In this document: in pieces, positions 1-6,964 of the stretch
How the letters are laid out: each line of letters begins with the position of its first letter
Position numbering within the stretch: position 1 is the stretch's first letter
Origin: Desulfocapsa sp.
GTDB taxonomy: Bacteria > Desulfobacterota > Desulfobulbia > Desulfobulbales > Desulfocapsaceae
Assembly (NCBI GenBank): GCA_029934915.1
Contig: JAOZLI010000014.1
Location: 1-15,492 of the forward strand
Length of the DNA stretch: 15,492 nucleotides
Direction: 5' to 3'
The notes under the pieces: model-generated
Seen by the model: the letters and a program-made list of their open reading frames with translations, nothing else
Databases searched by the model: none
What the model was told of the DNA's origin: nothing
Program-made: the position numbers and the translations under genes

Positions 1-209
1 GCCAATGGTAGGTTTAGCTATTTTATCAAACCTTAAAATATTACCTTGCTACTGTTATGTTGCGAGTGGGTCTATCCAATTGAAATTAAAAAGTTTTTTG
101 ATTGGTGTTCCTGGGGTTAAATATCCACTGTGACATCAATAACTTGTGGCGTATTTGGGAATATGTACTAAACAGATCGCACCATAACTACTGTACATCG
201 CTCGTTTGA

Positions 210-449
210 TACCTTAAACGAGGTCGAAGATTTAAAAAGGACAAAGTTCGTCCCGGTGATATTCTCGGCGCACTAATTGGTGCAGCAAGTATTGAAAGTA
301 AATATGTTGGGAAGATTGATATTTATGATCGTCAAAGTTATGTTGCAATTGATAGTAGTATGGTTGAGAAGGCTTATTCTTATCTGAAAAACGGAAAGAT
401 TAAAGGACGTACATTTTCAGTCTGGGTATTTGGTCAAATAACGGAATGA
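210..449 (+). pseudogene. C-terminal RNA-binding-domain remnant of a DbpA-type DEAD-box RNA helicase
   Basis: This frame is open from just after a stop at 207-209 to TGA at 447-449. It reads as the DbpA RNA-binding domain: KVRPGDILGALIG, then VGKIDIYD, YVAI and LKNGKIKGRTFSV, which is the order of that domain's conserved blocks. In intact DbpA helicases the domain follows two RecA-like motor domains and directs the enzyme to 23S rRNA. Here no motor sequence lies upstream in any frame I could read, and there is no plausible start codon before the domain; the first ATG (361) falls inside it. I therefore call a truncated or frameshifted remnant. Bases 1-209 hold only short open stretches and nothing recognised. 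The stop overlaps an in-frame ATG (446) of the slyX frame, suggesting that a complete ancestor was coupled to slyX. Confidence 0.62.
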
Positions 450-472
450 CACCGGAGAGGAGAAATATAAAA

Positions 473-682
473 ATGATTGAAGAACGTCTGGTGGAGCTTG
501 AAACTCAAATCACATTTCAGGATCAGACCATCAAAGACCTGAGTGATGTAATTTACAAACAGCAGCAGGAGCTCGAAAGGTTGGCTACCCTCTGTGCCGC
601 CTTGGAGGAACAGAGTAAAGAACTCGCGGAGTCTCACCAGGTAAGAGATGCACTGGCAAACGAAAAGCCGCCCCACTATTAA
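473..682 (+). CDS. slyX: SlyX family protein
   Basis: A 69-residue protein beginning MIEERLVELETQI and ending in PPHY, the hallmark tail of SlyX. Almost the whole chain up to about residue 52 is heptad-like (I/L/V with Q, E and K), predicting a short coiled coil; family members are about 70 residues and cytosolic, with no firmly established biochemical role. The frame is also open from ATG 446, but I chose ATG 473 because a GGAGAGGAG ribosome-binding site (454-462) sits 10 nt before it and the product then begins and ends like other SlyX proteins. The alternative start overlaps the stop of the upstream helicase remnant (ATGA). The zinc-ribbon gene follows after 29 bp on the same strand. Confidence 0.88.
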   Translation: MIEERLVELETQITFQDQTIKDLSDVIYKQQQELERLATLCAALEEQSKELAESHQVRDALANEKPPHY

Positions 683-711
683 CAGCAGCACCAAGCTTAT
701 AAAAGAACAAC

Positions 712-939
712 ATGACTGATTATACTGAAGAGGAGTGTCCTAAATGTGGCCAACAGTTACGATTTCCTGAGAACATTGGAGGGATGCTTATGGCTTGTCC
801 TTCATGTGGAAATAAGTTTCATTCTGATTTTAAGTTGGGCAGTGTCAAAAGCTGTGTACGTCGAAATGTATTAACAAATATTTTTGAGATGCCCTGTGAA
901 ATTATAAGGCGCATTGGCCGCTTCTTTTTTCCTACGTAA
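712..939 (+). CDS. Small CPxCG zinc-ribbon protein
   Basis: A 75-residue protein with two knuckles, CPKCG (Cys9, Cys12) and CPSCG (Cys29, Cys32), separated by a short segment rich in Gly and hydrophobic residues. This is the usual layout of a one-zinc ribbon (zf-ribbon/rubredoxin-like fold). The C-terminal 35 residues are basic and hydrophobic (IIRRIGRFFFP) and could contact RNA, DNA or membrane, but no further domain is visible. It lies 29 bp after slyX on the same strand and is probably co-transcribed. The start is ATG 712; the ribosome-binding site is weak (AAAGAAC). The molecular function is unknown; many such proteins act as adaptors or nucleic-acid binders, which is only a family-level hint. 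Confidence 0.72.
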   Translation: MTDYTEEECPKCGQQLRFPENIGGMLMACPSCGNKFHSDFKLGSVKSCVRRNVLTNIFEMPCEIIRRIGRFFFPT

Positions 940-946
940 TATTTTC

Positions 947-981
947 AGGTAGCTTCGTTTCGGTGATTCTGCCTTTTTTTT
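947..981 (+). terminator. Possible Rho-independent terminator after the zinc-ribbon gene
   Basis: AGGTAG (947-952) pairs with CTGCCT (969-974), with one G-U pair, and is followed directly by a run of T to 981. The loop is long (16 nt) and the stem short, so this is a moderate candidate, but its position 8 bp after the stop codon fits. Confidence 0.45.
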
Positions 982-1033
982 GTTTCAACTCACCACCGTG
1001 AACGGCCAATGCGAATCTCAATACTTTGTGTAC

Positions 1034-1219
1034 CTACATCAGGTTAATAGATCTACTGCACCACTCGAGTGAATCCCGAATTTCTAAAGTAAAGATATCT
1101 CCCCTTGCAGGTTGACTAAAGCAGTATCCCAAAAAGAGAACATGCCAATGGCCATCTCTCGAATTTAAGCAAAACCGCAAGTAAACATAATTCTTAAAAT
1201 TGAGGCATTCTACAAACAA
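1034..1219 (-). other. Unrecognised minus-strand open frame in an otherwise empty gap (940-1228)
   Basis: The gap between the zinc-ribbon gene and the toxin-antitoxin pair has one notable frame: 61 residues on the minus strand ending LEIRDSLEWCSRSINLM. Its second half (WHVLFLGYCFSQ and onwards) has a protein-like composition, but I recognise no family and see no clear ribosome-binding site. It could be the tail of a decayed gene or chance. The rest of the gap is AT-rich with nothing I can name. Confidence 0.15.
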
Positions 1220-1228
1220 AAATCTGTC

Positions 1229-1594
1229 TCAGGCAGCAAGGTCTATTTCTGTATGAATTTTGTGCCACGGTACGTAGATTTTGTCTTGTTCATCAATTCT
1301 AATTAACCCGGCTTGTCTTAATGTCTTAACATCGGAATGTACATTTTTATAGTTACGGCGCAATTTTTTACCTAGAGCACGAATACTCACGTGCCCGATC
1401 TTCAGAAGGGTAGAGAGTAAAAGTAAGCGCTGGTTTGAGATTACTTTCAACAGAGAAGAAGCATCTTCAAAATAGAGATGTTCTTCACCTTCAGGTTGCT
1501 GTCCCTTTTCAGCCTTTTCCCATGCATCAATAAAAGCTTGATTCATATCCTGATCTGGAGCGATATGAATATTTATGTTGTCAGTTTTTTTCAT
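1229..1594 (-). CDS. TumA-like antitoxin / HVO_A0114-family winged-helix DNA-binding protein
   Basis: A 121-residue protein. Residues about 1-50 are polar and acidic, with a DAWEKAEKG segment likely to be flexible and to wrap the toxin. Residues about 55-115 form a MarR/ArsR-like winged helix: helices around LLSTLLKIG, SIRALGKKL and YKNVHSDVKTLRQAGLI, then a wing ending KIYVPWHKI. This matches the HVO_A0114-type DNA-binding proteins usually encoded beside TumE toxins. Its ATG lies inside the toxin gene, which ends 14 nt further on, so translation is probably coupled; an AAAGG motif within the toxin gene serves as ribosome-binding site. It should neutralise the toxin and repress the shared promoter, the usual role for an antitoxin with a DNA-binding domain. 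I judge the family call good and the functional role probable. Confidence 0.72.
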   Translation of the reverse strand: MKKTDNINIHIAPDQDMNQAFIDAWEKAEKGQQPEGEEHLYFEDASSLLKVISNQRLLLLSTLLKIGHVSIRALGKKLRRNYKNVHSDVKTLRQAGLIRIDEQDKIYVPWHKIHTEIDLAA

Positions 1595-1886
1595 TACCTT
1601 TCCTTTTCATTTGTTCAATATCATATTGAAAATCAGCGACAAGAGTTTCAATGTTCAAAAAAATGTATGCCTCTTCCCGACCAGCAAGGTGTCGATGGTC
1701 CCCTTTGCCAGTTTCATTATCATATCTTACCAAACATTCTCCATCGGCTGTGCCATAATACAACCTGTATTTTAAACCGTGTGGTCGCTCCCTGCTCTTT
1801 GAGAGTAATTGCCATATCACCATCTCCTTGATTGTACCGTCGGGATAGATTTTTTTTACTTTGAAAAGAATAATTGCATTAGCCAT
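1581..1886 (-). CDS. TumE-like (DUF6516) toxin of a type II toxin-antitoxin pair
   Basis: A 101-residue protein beginning MANAIILFKVKK, with YPDGTIKEMVIWQL, YRLYYG, CLVRYDNETGKGDHRH and a final FDYDIEQMK-like helix (here FQYDIEQMKRKG). The GKGDHRH block and the 'Y.L...LVRYDNE..KG.HRH' pattern are characteristic of TumE/DUF6516 toxins; the His/Arg cluster is the likely active site, possibly for RNA. The frame continues upstream to 2033, but I start at ATG 1886 because family homology begins there and the extension is hydrophobic and unrelated in style. The gene precedes and overlaps the antitoxin gene by 14 nt, the toxin-first order expected for this pair. The ribosome-binding site is weak (GGTG), which would suit low toxin output. 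It appears intact. Confidence 0.72.
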   Translation of the reverse strand: MANAIILFKVKKIYPDGTIKEMVIWQLLSKSRERPHGLKYRLYYGTADGECLVRYDNETGKGDHRHLAGREEAYIFLNIETLVADFQYDIEQMKRKGNEKN

Positions 1887-1897
1887 GATGCACCAAC

Positions 1898-1911
1898 ATA
1901 CCATATGGTAT
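1898..1911. promoter_or_regulatory. Perfect 14-bp palindrome, likely operator of the TumE/TumA pair
   Basis: ATACCATATGGTAT is an exact inverted repeat centred 19 bp upstream of the toxin start codon. On the minus strand it overlaps TATACC, which could serve as a -10 hexamer. A perfect palindrome at a toxin-antitoxin promoter is the expected site for autorepression by a dimeric winged-helix antitoxin. Binding is inferred. Confidence 0.5.
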
Positions 1912-2227
1912 ACAATGCCATAACTAAGATAGAGGTTTTTATAAATTGAACAAAAAAAGAAGATGGTGGTGAACGTTCCTGCTGCTCTCATGTGATTACA
2001 GGAAGTTATGGAATTCACAGGCTCCTGCTCCAACTACAGCAATGCAGGGGGAGAGTGATGGTTATGTGTTGGGCAAGCCGTTTATCATTGCACATTGTTC
2101 GCATATACGCTAACATGCAAATTGCGAAAACGATAGGAAACTGGTTGCTGAGCACATCAAATCTCTACCTTTCAAACAAGCTGAAAAAAGGAAATGAGTA
2201 CTTTCTCATAATAAAACGGAGGCCATA
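1912..2227. other. Gap with decayed coding traces upstream of the orphan antitoxin
   Basis: No intact gene was recognised here. A plus-strand frame beginning at ATG 2042 reads ESDGYVLGKPFIIAH, meets a TAA after CSHIR, and resumes as ANCENDRKLVAEHIKSL before TGA at 2195-2197, which looks like one protein broken by a stop. A second frame (ATG 1992 to TAA 2226-2228) is open for 78 residues but has no recognisable content; its stop overlaps the next gene's start as TAATG. Both could be traces of a lost toxin or unrelated cargo; the evidence is weak. Confidence 0.25.
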
Positions 2228-2503
2228 ATGGATGATCTACAAAAATTAAAAAAAGAACTGGCCAAACAGGATCCTGAGTCCTGGAAAGGCTACGAAGAAA
2301 GATTCGAAACCTTCAAGCTGGGTGCCCTTCTCAAGCGGGCCAGAATTGAAGCAGGTCTAACCCAAAAACAAATTGCCGATCAATTACACACCACAAAATC
2401 TGTGATTTCCAGGATGGAAAACCATGCGAAAGATATTCGCCTATCCACCCTTGAAAAATTTGCAAAAGCAGTTGGACGTGATATTCAGGTTGCGTTGATC
2501 TAA
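2228..2503 (+). CDS. XRE-family HigA-like antitoxin, apparently without its toxin
   Basis: A 91-residue protein. The N-terminal 30 residues form a charged helix (LQKLKKELAKQDPESWKGYEER), and residues about 31-86 are a Cro/C1-type HTH: LGALLKRARIEAGLTQKQIADQL, with recognition helix TTKSVISRMENH, then DIRLSTLEKFAKAVG. This is the standard form of antitoxins encoded downstream of HigB/RelE-like toxins. GGAGG (2218-2222) precedes the ATG by 5 nt, a strong ribosome-binding site. The start overlaps an upstream stop (TAATG), as in coupled toxin-antitoxin operons, but nothing upstream reads as a RelE/HigB toxin. The gene looks intact and may persist as a stand-alone repressor or anti-addiction remnant. 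The HTH call is firm; the antitoxin role is probable. Confidence 0.78.
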   Translation: MDDLQKLKKELAKQDPESWKGYEERFETFKLGALLKRARIEAGLTQKQIADQLHTTKSVISRMENHAKDIRLSTLEKFAKAVGRDIQVALI

Positions 2504-2505
2504 GG

Positions 2506-2619
2506 GCTCGCGTTCTTATCGTCCATGTTATGAATAATAAGGCTAAAGCTTTCTACCGTAAATACGGTTTTATGAAAAAAAGTTTTGCTTCCAAGACATT
2601 AATACTGCCGTTGTTGTAG
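2506..2619 (+). pseudogene. C-terminal remnant of a GNAT acetyltransferase (toxin-type)
   Basis: Starting 3 bp after the XRE stop, this frame reads ARVLIVHVMNNKAKAFYRKYGF and then KTLILPLL before TAG at 2617-2619. The pattern 'alivHa.d..AkaFYekyGF ... LiLpl' is the final strand-helix-strand of GNAT-fold acetyltransferases, and the spacing and ending resemble the TacT-like toxins paired with DUF1778 antitoxins. The acetyl-CoA-binding part is absent; the frame is immediately preceded by the XRE gene, so about two-thirds of the protein is lost. It cannot be functional. Confidence 0.6.
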
Positions 2620-2669
2620 CCTCTTTTCATAATCCACGTTACACCTGCCGAACCTTACATATTCATTTT

Positions 2670-2700
2670 GGTGGGTTTTGCTTTTTTGGAAAAGCCCACC
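2670..2700 (+). terminator. Stem-loop terminator ahead of the rRNA methyltransferase gene
   Basis: GGTGGGTTTT (2670-2679) pairs with AAAAGCCCACC (2690-2700) over 10 bp with one G-U pair and an 11-nt loop rich in T. The downstream tract (TTGCTTTTCATT) is T-rich but interrupted. It would insulate the methyltransferase gene from the toxin-antitoxin region. Confidence 0.6.
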
Positions 2701-2759
2701 TTGCTTTTCATTCCTATACTAATCGGCTAAATTACGACAAACATTTTAAAACGGACACA

Positions 2760-4088
2760 ATGAAGTTGACGCAATACAAAATAGAAAAATTAGTACACGG
2801 CGGTTTCGGCTTAAGCCATGATACAGAAGGACGAGTCACGCTCATCGAAGGAGTTATCACCGATGAAAGTGTAACTGCAAAGATCTGGCAAAAAAACAAA
2901 CAGCTGCAAAAAGCCCGTCCTTTACGAATAGAGAGAGCTTCAACGCACAGGGTGCAACCAGCCTGCGAACACTATAAACGATGCGGTGGATGCAACTTTC
3001 AGCATATGGATTACCCCTATCAGCTTCAGGCCAAGGAGGATATCATCCACGACTTGCTCTGCCGAAGTGGACACCCATTGCTCGTAGAAGCAGCAAAAAG
3101 CAAGCTGGCAAAGACTCTCGGTTCTGAACAGAAAACCCATTATCGCCAGCGCATCCGCTTACAAATTGACGAAAGACAGACCCTTGGTTTTTATAAACGC
3201 CGGAGCAACGATTGCGTTCCCATTGAGTATTGCCTGCTGGCAAGGCAAGAAATTAATTCCTGTCTGCGTGCTCTCCTGGACCATTCATCCTTCAGACAAT
3301 TACGTAAGAGAACAGAAGCACTGGAACTACTCTTCAATCCAGAAACAAAAAAGGTTATTCTCCTGCTGCATTTCACCCAAAAAACACGCCCTGCCGATAC
3401 ACAACAAGCAACAATGTTAGCAAATGACATAGATCTTCTTGAGACAGTCATCGTTACCGGAACCGATTTTGCCCCCAGTGGATCTTCCGAACTGTCCTTC
3501 TCCCTTCCGCCCATTCCACCCCATACCGATAAAACGCTCACACTTACCTGGGAAACAGGCGGCTTTTGTCAGGTAAACCTCACACAGAATCAAAAGCTTA
3601 TTCAAACAGTCCTTAATTTTGCAAATGTCACAGGAGAAGACAACGTCCTCGATCTTTTTTGCGGCATGGGAAATTTCTCAGTGGCCATTGCAGAAAAAGC
3701 AAGAACTGTCGTGGGAATTGAAGGACAGGGATCGGCCATCCGCAGTGCCAAACGAAACAGTGAAATTGCAGGTCAGAGTAACACCACCTTTATCAAAAAG
3801 CCTGTGCATAAGGCATGTGCATCGCTGGCTGAGAAAGGACAAGTATTTGATGTTGTACTTGTTGATCCGCCACGACAGGGAGCACCGGATCTTGCTAGAA
3901 CACTTGCCCAACTCACCACAAAACGCCTTATTTACATATCCTGTGACCCAGCAACGCTCATCCGTGATCTAGCTTCTTTGTTTGAGTATGGATTTGAGCT
4001 GATTACACTCCAGCCAATTGATATGTTCCCGCAAACTCATCATATTGAATGTGTCGTGCTTCTTGAAAGGAACCCCGAAAACCATTGA
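2760..4088 (+). CDS. rlmD: 23S rRNA (uracil-C5)-methyltransferase, RlmD/RumA type
   Basis: A 442-residue member of the TrmA/RumA family, which transfers a methyl group from S-adenosylmethionine to C5 of a uridine in 23S rRNA (U1939 in E. coli for RlmD). Visible parts in order: an N-terminal TRAM RNA-binding domain (about residues 1-58); a [4Fe-4S] cluster site with Cys69, Cys75 and Cys78 (CEHYKRCGGC) plus Cys158 (EYC); an FCQVN segment at 269-273; the SAM-binding motif VLDLFCGMGNFS (296-307); VDPPRQG (368-374); the catalytic nucleophile Cys395 in SCDPATL; and the general base Glu430 in HHIECVVLLER. All key residues are present and the length is normal. Paralogues RlmC and TrmA are shorter or lack the TRAM domain, so RlmD is the best fit, although homologues in some bacteria modify two sites (RlmCD). 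The ribosome-binding site is weak. The gene is monocistronic or weakly linked to lysS, 127 bp downstream. Confidence 0.85.
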   Translation: MKLTQYKIEKLVHGGFGLSHDTEGRVTLIEGVITDESVTAKIWQKNKQLQKARPLRIERASTHRVQPACEHYKRCGGCNFQHMDYPYQLQAKEDIIHDLLCRSGHPLLVEAAKSKLAKTLGSEQKTHYRQRIRLQIDERQTLGFYKRRSNDCVPIEYCLLARQEINSCLRALLDHSSFRQLRKRTEALELLFNPETKKVILLLHFTQKTRPADTQQATMLANDIDLLETVIVTGTDFAPSGSSELSFSLPPIPPHTDKTLTLTWETGGFCQVNLTQNQKLIQTVLNFANVTGEDNVLDLFCGMGNFSVAIAEKARTVVGIEGQGSAIRSAKRNSEIAGQSNTTFIKKPVHKACASLAEKGQVFDVVLVDPPRQGAPDLARTLAQLTTKRLIYISCDPATLIRDLASLFEYGFELITLQPIDMFPQTHHIECVVLLERNPENH

Positions 4089-4169
4089 CAGAACCATGCT
4101 TTCTCATTAAGGAACATACACGAAATAACTTGAATTTTACACCTACTATTAATTAGCACCATTCATAAA

Positions 4170-4190
4170 CCTGTTGCATTAGCAGGTTCA
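4170..4190 (+). terminator. Stem-loop between rlmD and lysS
   Basis: AACCTGTT (4170-4177) and AGCAGGTT (4183-4190) form an 8-bp hairpin with one G-U pair and a 5-nt loop. The downstream sequence CATTCATTCTTCTTC is only partly T-rich. It may be a weak terminator for rlmD or a structure in the lysS leader; the evidence does not decide. Confidence 0.4.
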
Positions 4191-4215
4191 TTCATTCTTC
4201 TTCACAACAAATCCA

Positions 4216-5736
4216 ATGAGTAAAGAAAATACACAAGTACTGAAACAACGCCGTGAAAAAGCCGACTCCCTGGCTGACCTTGGCGTGAATCTCTATAGCA
4301 ACGCTTTTACACCTGCAAATCGCATCAAAGAGTTACCGCCAAAAGGCGAGCATCTTGAAGCCGAAACGCAGGATGAAACCAATTACACCTACTCCATTGC
4401 CGGACGCATCATGACCATGCGCAAGTTTGGCAAGGCTGCGTTTTTCAATATTATGGATAGCTCAGGGCGTATTCAGGTGTACGTCAAAAAAGCTGATACA
4501 GGCGATGATGTCTTTGCCACTTTCAAAAAATGGGATATTGGCGATATCGTTGGTATTGAAGGAAAGCTGTTCAAAACTAAAGTCGGTGAGCTTTCTGTAA
4601 GAGCCGACAAGCTTATTATGATTTCCAAATCTCTGCGTCCACTCCCGGAAAAATTCCATGGCCTCACCGATGTGGAGACAAGATACAGGCAGCGTTATGT
4701 AGATCTGATTGTCACCCCCGAAAGTCGTGAAACCTTTAAAAAACGTGTGGATATTGTTCGCTTGATGCGGGAATTCCTCTCCAACCGTGGCTTTATGGAA
4801 GTGGAAACCCCCATGATGCATCCCGTGCCCGGCGGTGCCACTGCAAAGCCCTTTCGCACCCACCATAATGCACTGGATATGGATCTCTATCTGCGTATTG
4901 CCCCTGAGCTCTACCTGAAACGTTTGCTGGTCGGCGGTTTTGAGCGTGTTTTTGAAATTAACCGAAATTTCAGAAACGAAGGACTCTCTACCCGGCATAA
5001 TCCGGAATTCACCATGCTGGAATTCTATCAGGCCTACGCCACTTATACAGAACTGATGGATCTCACCGAGCAGATGATTTCCTGGATCTGTGATGAAGTC
5101 AACGGTACCATGGCAATCGAATATCAGGGTACACAGGTTAATCTGGCTCCTCCCTGGAAACGCATGACCATGGATGAAGCATTGATTAAAGTAGCAGGAA
5201 TCGATGCTGCAATACTTGCTGATGATGAAAAAGTCATCGCTCTGGCTAAAGAGAAGGGCATACAACTTGAAGATCAGGCAGGTCCTGGCAAAGCGAAGAC
5301 AGAGCTCTTTGAGTTGCTGGTTGAAGAGAAACTGATCGATCCGACCTTTGTCACCGCTTATCCAACGGAAGTATCTCCTCTTGCCAGAAGAAATGAAGAG
5401 AATCCTGAGGTGACAGACCGCTTTGAATTGTTTGTCACCGGGCGGGAACTGGCCAATGCCTTCAGTGAGTTAAACGATCCTGTGGACCAGCGTCAGCGTT
5501 TTGAAAAGCAGATTGCCGAAAAAGGAAATGACGAAGAGATCCATCATGAAATGGACGAAGATTTTGTTAGAGCTCTTGAGTATGGTATGCCATCGGCAGC
5601 AGGCGAAGGGATAGGTATTGACCGCTTGGTTATGCTGCTTACAGATGCCCCATCCATTCGGGACGTTATTCTCTTTCCCCACTTGAAACCTGAGGTACAA
5701 AAGCAGAGCAAGAAAAAGAAAAAAGGCAAGGATTAA
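4216..5736 (+). CDS. lysS: Lysyl-tRNA synthetase, class II
   Basis: A 506-residue class II lysyl-tRNA synthetase, charging tRNA-Lys with lysine using ATP in the cytosol. An N-terminal helix is followed by an OB-fold anticodon-binding domain (about 57-145; IAGRIMTMRKFGKAAFF). The catalytic domain carries motif 1 (FLSNRGFMEVETPMM, 187-201), the GGATAKPF loop (207-214), motif 2 (FRNEGLSTRHNPEFTMLEFY, 252-271) and motif 3 (GIGIDRLVMLL, 465-475). Length and motifs are normal. The chain ends in a lysine-rich tail (KQSKKKKKGKD), which may aid tRNA binding. There is no clear ribosome-binding site before the ATG, but no other start fits the family N-terminus. It is the first gene of a tight unit: lolC starts 1 bp after its stop. 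Confidence 0.97.
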   Translation: MSKENTQVLKQRREKADSLADLGVNLYSNAFTPANRIKELPPKGEHLEAETQDETNYTYSIAGRIMTMRKFGKAAFFNIMDSSGRIQVYVKKADTGDDVFATFKKWDIGDIVGIEGKLFKTKVGELSVRADKLIMISKSLRPLPEKFHGLTDVETRYRQRYVDLIVTPESRETFKKRVDIVRLMREFLSNRGFMEVETPMMHPVPGGATAKPFRTHHNALDMDLYLRIAPELYLKRLLVGGFERVFEINRNFRNEGLSTRHNPEFTMLEFYQAYATYTELMDLTEQMISWICDEVNGTMAIEYQGTQVNLAPPWKRMTMDEALIKVAGIDAAILADDEKVIALAKEKGIQLEDQAGPGKAKTELFELLVEEKLIDPTFVTAYPTEVSPLARRNEENPEVTDRFELFVTGRELANAFSELNDPVDQRQRFEKQIAEKGNDEEIHHEMDEDFVRALEYGMPSAAGEGIGIDRLVMLLTDAPSIRDVILFPHLKPEVQKQSKKKKKGKD

Positions 5737-5737
5737 C

Positions 5738-6964
5738 ATGTTTGAGTGGTTTATCAGTTTTCGCTATCTCCGAGCGAGACATAAACAGAAATTCATCTCA
5801 CTCATCTCTCTTATTTCTGTGGCTGGTATCACCATGGGCGTTATGGCGCTTATCGTGGTGCTGGCCGTCTATTCCGGCTTCACCAATGGGCTCCGGGATC
5901 AGATTCTTGGTATCAACGCCCATATTATCGTCCAACGTCTGGGCGGTATTATCCCCGAATATACGCTTTACAGAGACAGGATAATGACCGTGGATAGTGT
6001 AACCGGAGCTACTCCCTATCTCTATACCCAGACACTGCTCAGCGGACCACGAGGAGGAACTGGTGTAATTCTCCGGGGCGTTGACCCCGCCACGGCAAAG
6101 GGTGTTATCGCACTTCCCGAACAGATGACTGAAGGAACCATTGACGATCTGATTAGCTTAGAGGATGCAAAACTTCCCAACATTATTCTGGGAACAATTA
6201 TGGCCAGTGATCTCCACGTCTTGGTGGGTGATAAGGTTCGCCTTATCTCACCTTCCGGCCCTCTCACGCCTATGGGCATTATCCCTAAGATTAAAACCTG
6301 TATTATTTCCGGTATCTTTGAATCGGGCATGTATGAGTATGACTCAACCATTGCCTATATGCACATACCTGATGTACAAAATTTCCTTGAAATCGGCGAC
6401 GTGGCCCACGGTATTGAAGTAACAGTGCTGGAGAAGAAACTCAATCAGGCCGATCTTGTGGGCAAACAGATTGTTGATAGTCTTGGCAGCACTTTTGTCG
6501 CAAAGGACTGGATGGCCATGAATGCCAACCTTTTCGCTGCCTTTAAACTGGAAAAAATCGGCATGTTTATCTGTGTCGCCCTTATCATTCTGGTGGCTGC
6601 GTTGAATATTATTTCAGCCCTCATTATGGTGGTTATGGAAAAGGAGCAGCATATCGCTATCCTGAAATCCATGGGTGCCACCTCCAGCTCCATTATGAAA
6701 ATATTTTTCTATCAGGGATTGGTGATCGGACTGGGTGGCACTTTTTTAGGTGTCCTGGGAGGCCTTGGCTTATGTGAGATACTGTCGAGATACAAATTCA
6801 TTGAACTTCCCTCCAATGTGTATCCCATGAACACCCTGCCAATTAAGGTGCTTCCCATGGATGTGACTATTATTGCGATATCCGCCATCGTCATTACCCT
6901 TTCCGCCACACTCTATCCATCATGGAAGGCTGCCCAGGTGAAACCTGCCGAGGTTCTTTCATGA
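5738..6964 (+). CDS. lolC: Lipoprotein-releasing ABC transporter permease, LolC/LolE family
   Basis: A 408-residue inner-membrane permease of the lipoprotein-release complex. The N-terminus (FISFRYLRARHKQKFISLIS) is the classic LolC/E signature. TM1 lies at about 20-46; a large periplasmic domain spans about 50-270; TM2 is at 274-300; the cytoplasmic coupling helix (EKEQHIAILKSMGAT, about 301-316) contacts the ATPase; TM3 lies at about 319-350 and TM4 at 376-396, ending KPAEVL. With LolD it should use ATP to extract outer-membrane lipoproteins and pass them to LolA. Only one permease gene is present, so it probably works as a homodimer, unlike the LolC-LolE heterodimer of E. coli. AAGG (5728-5731) lies 6 nt before the ATG, within the end of lysS; the stop overlaps lolD (ATGA). 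Confidence 0.9.
   Translation: MFEWFISFRYLRARHKQKFISLISLISVAGITMGVMALIVVLAVYSGFTNGLRDQILGINAHIIVQRLGGIIPEYTLYRDRIMTVDSVTGATPYLYTQTLLSGPRGGTGVILRGVDPATAKGVIALPEQMTEGTIDDLISLEDAKLPNIILGTIMASDLHVLVGDKVRLISPSGPLTPMGIIPKIKTCIISGIFESGMYEYDSTIAYMHIPDVQNFLEIGDVAHGIEVTVLEKKLNQADLVGKQIVDSLGSTFVAKDWMAMNANLFAAFKLEKIGMFICVALIILVAALNIISALIMVVMEKEQHIAILKSMGATSSSIMKIFFYQGLVIGLGGTFLGVLGGLGLCEILSRYKFIELPSNVYPMNTLPIKVLPMDVTIIAISAIVITLSATLYPSWKAAQVKPAEVLS

Noticed and set aside
434..694. 86-residue minus-strand open frame over slyX
   Set aside because: It is antisense to slyX, which has a good ribosome-binding site and the family's characteristic ends.
1478..1831. 117-residue plus-strand open frame
   Set aside because: It is antisense to the TumE/TumA-type genes, which have family motifs and coupled starts.
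4089..4215. T-box or other amino-acid-sensing leader ahead of lysS
   Set aside because: The gap is only 127 bp, has one simple hairpin, and lacks a T-box consensus or specifier structure.
4462..5265. 267-residue open frame on the minus strand
   Set aside because: It lies wholly inside lysS, which has complete class II synthetase motifs on the other strand; the frame is a by-product of lysS codon use.
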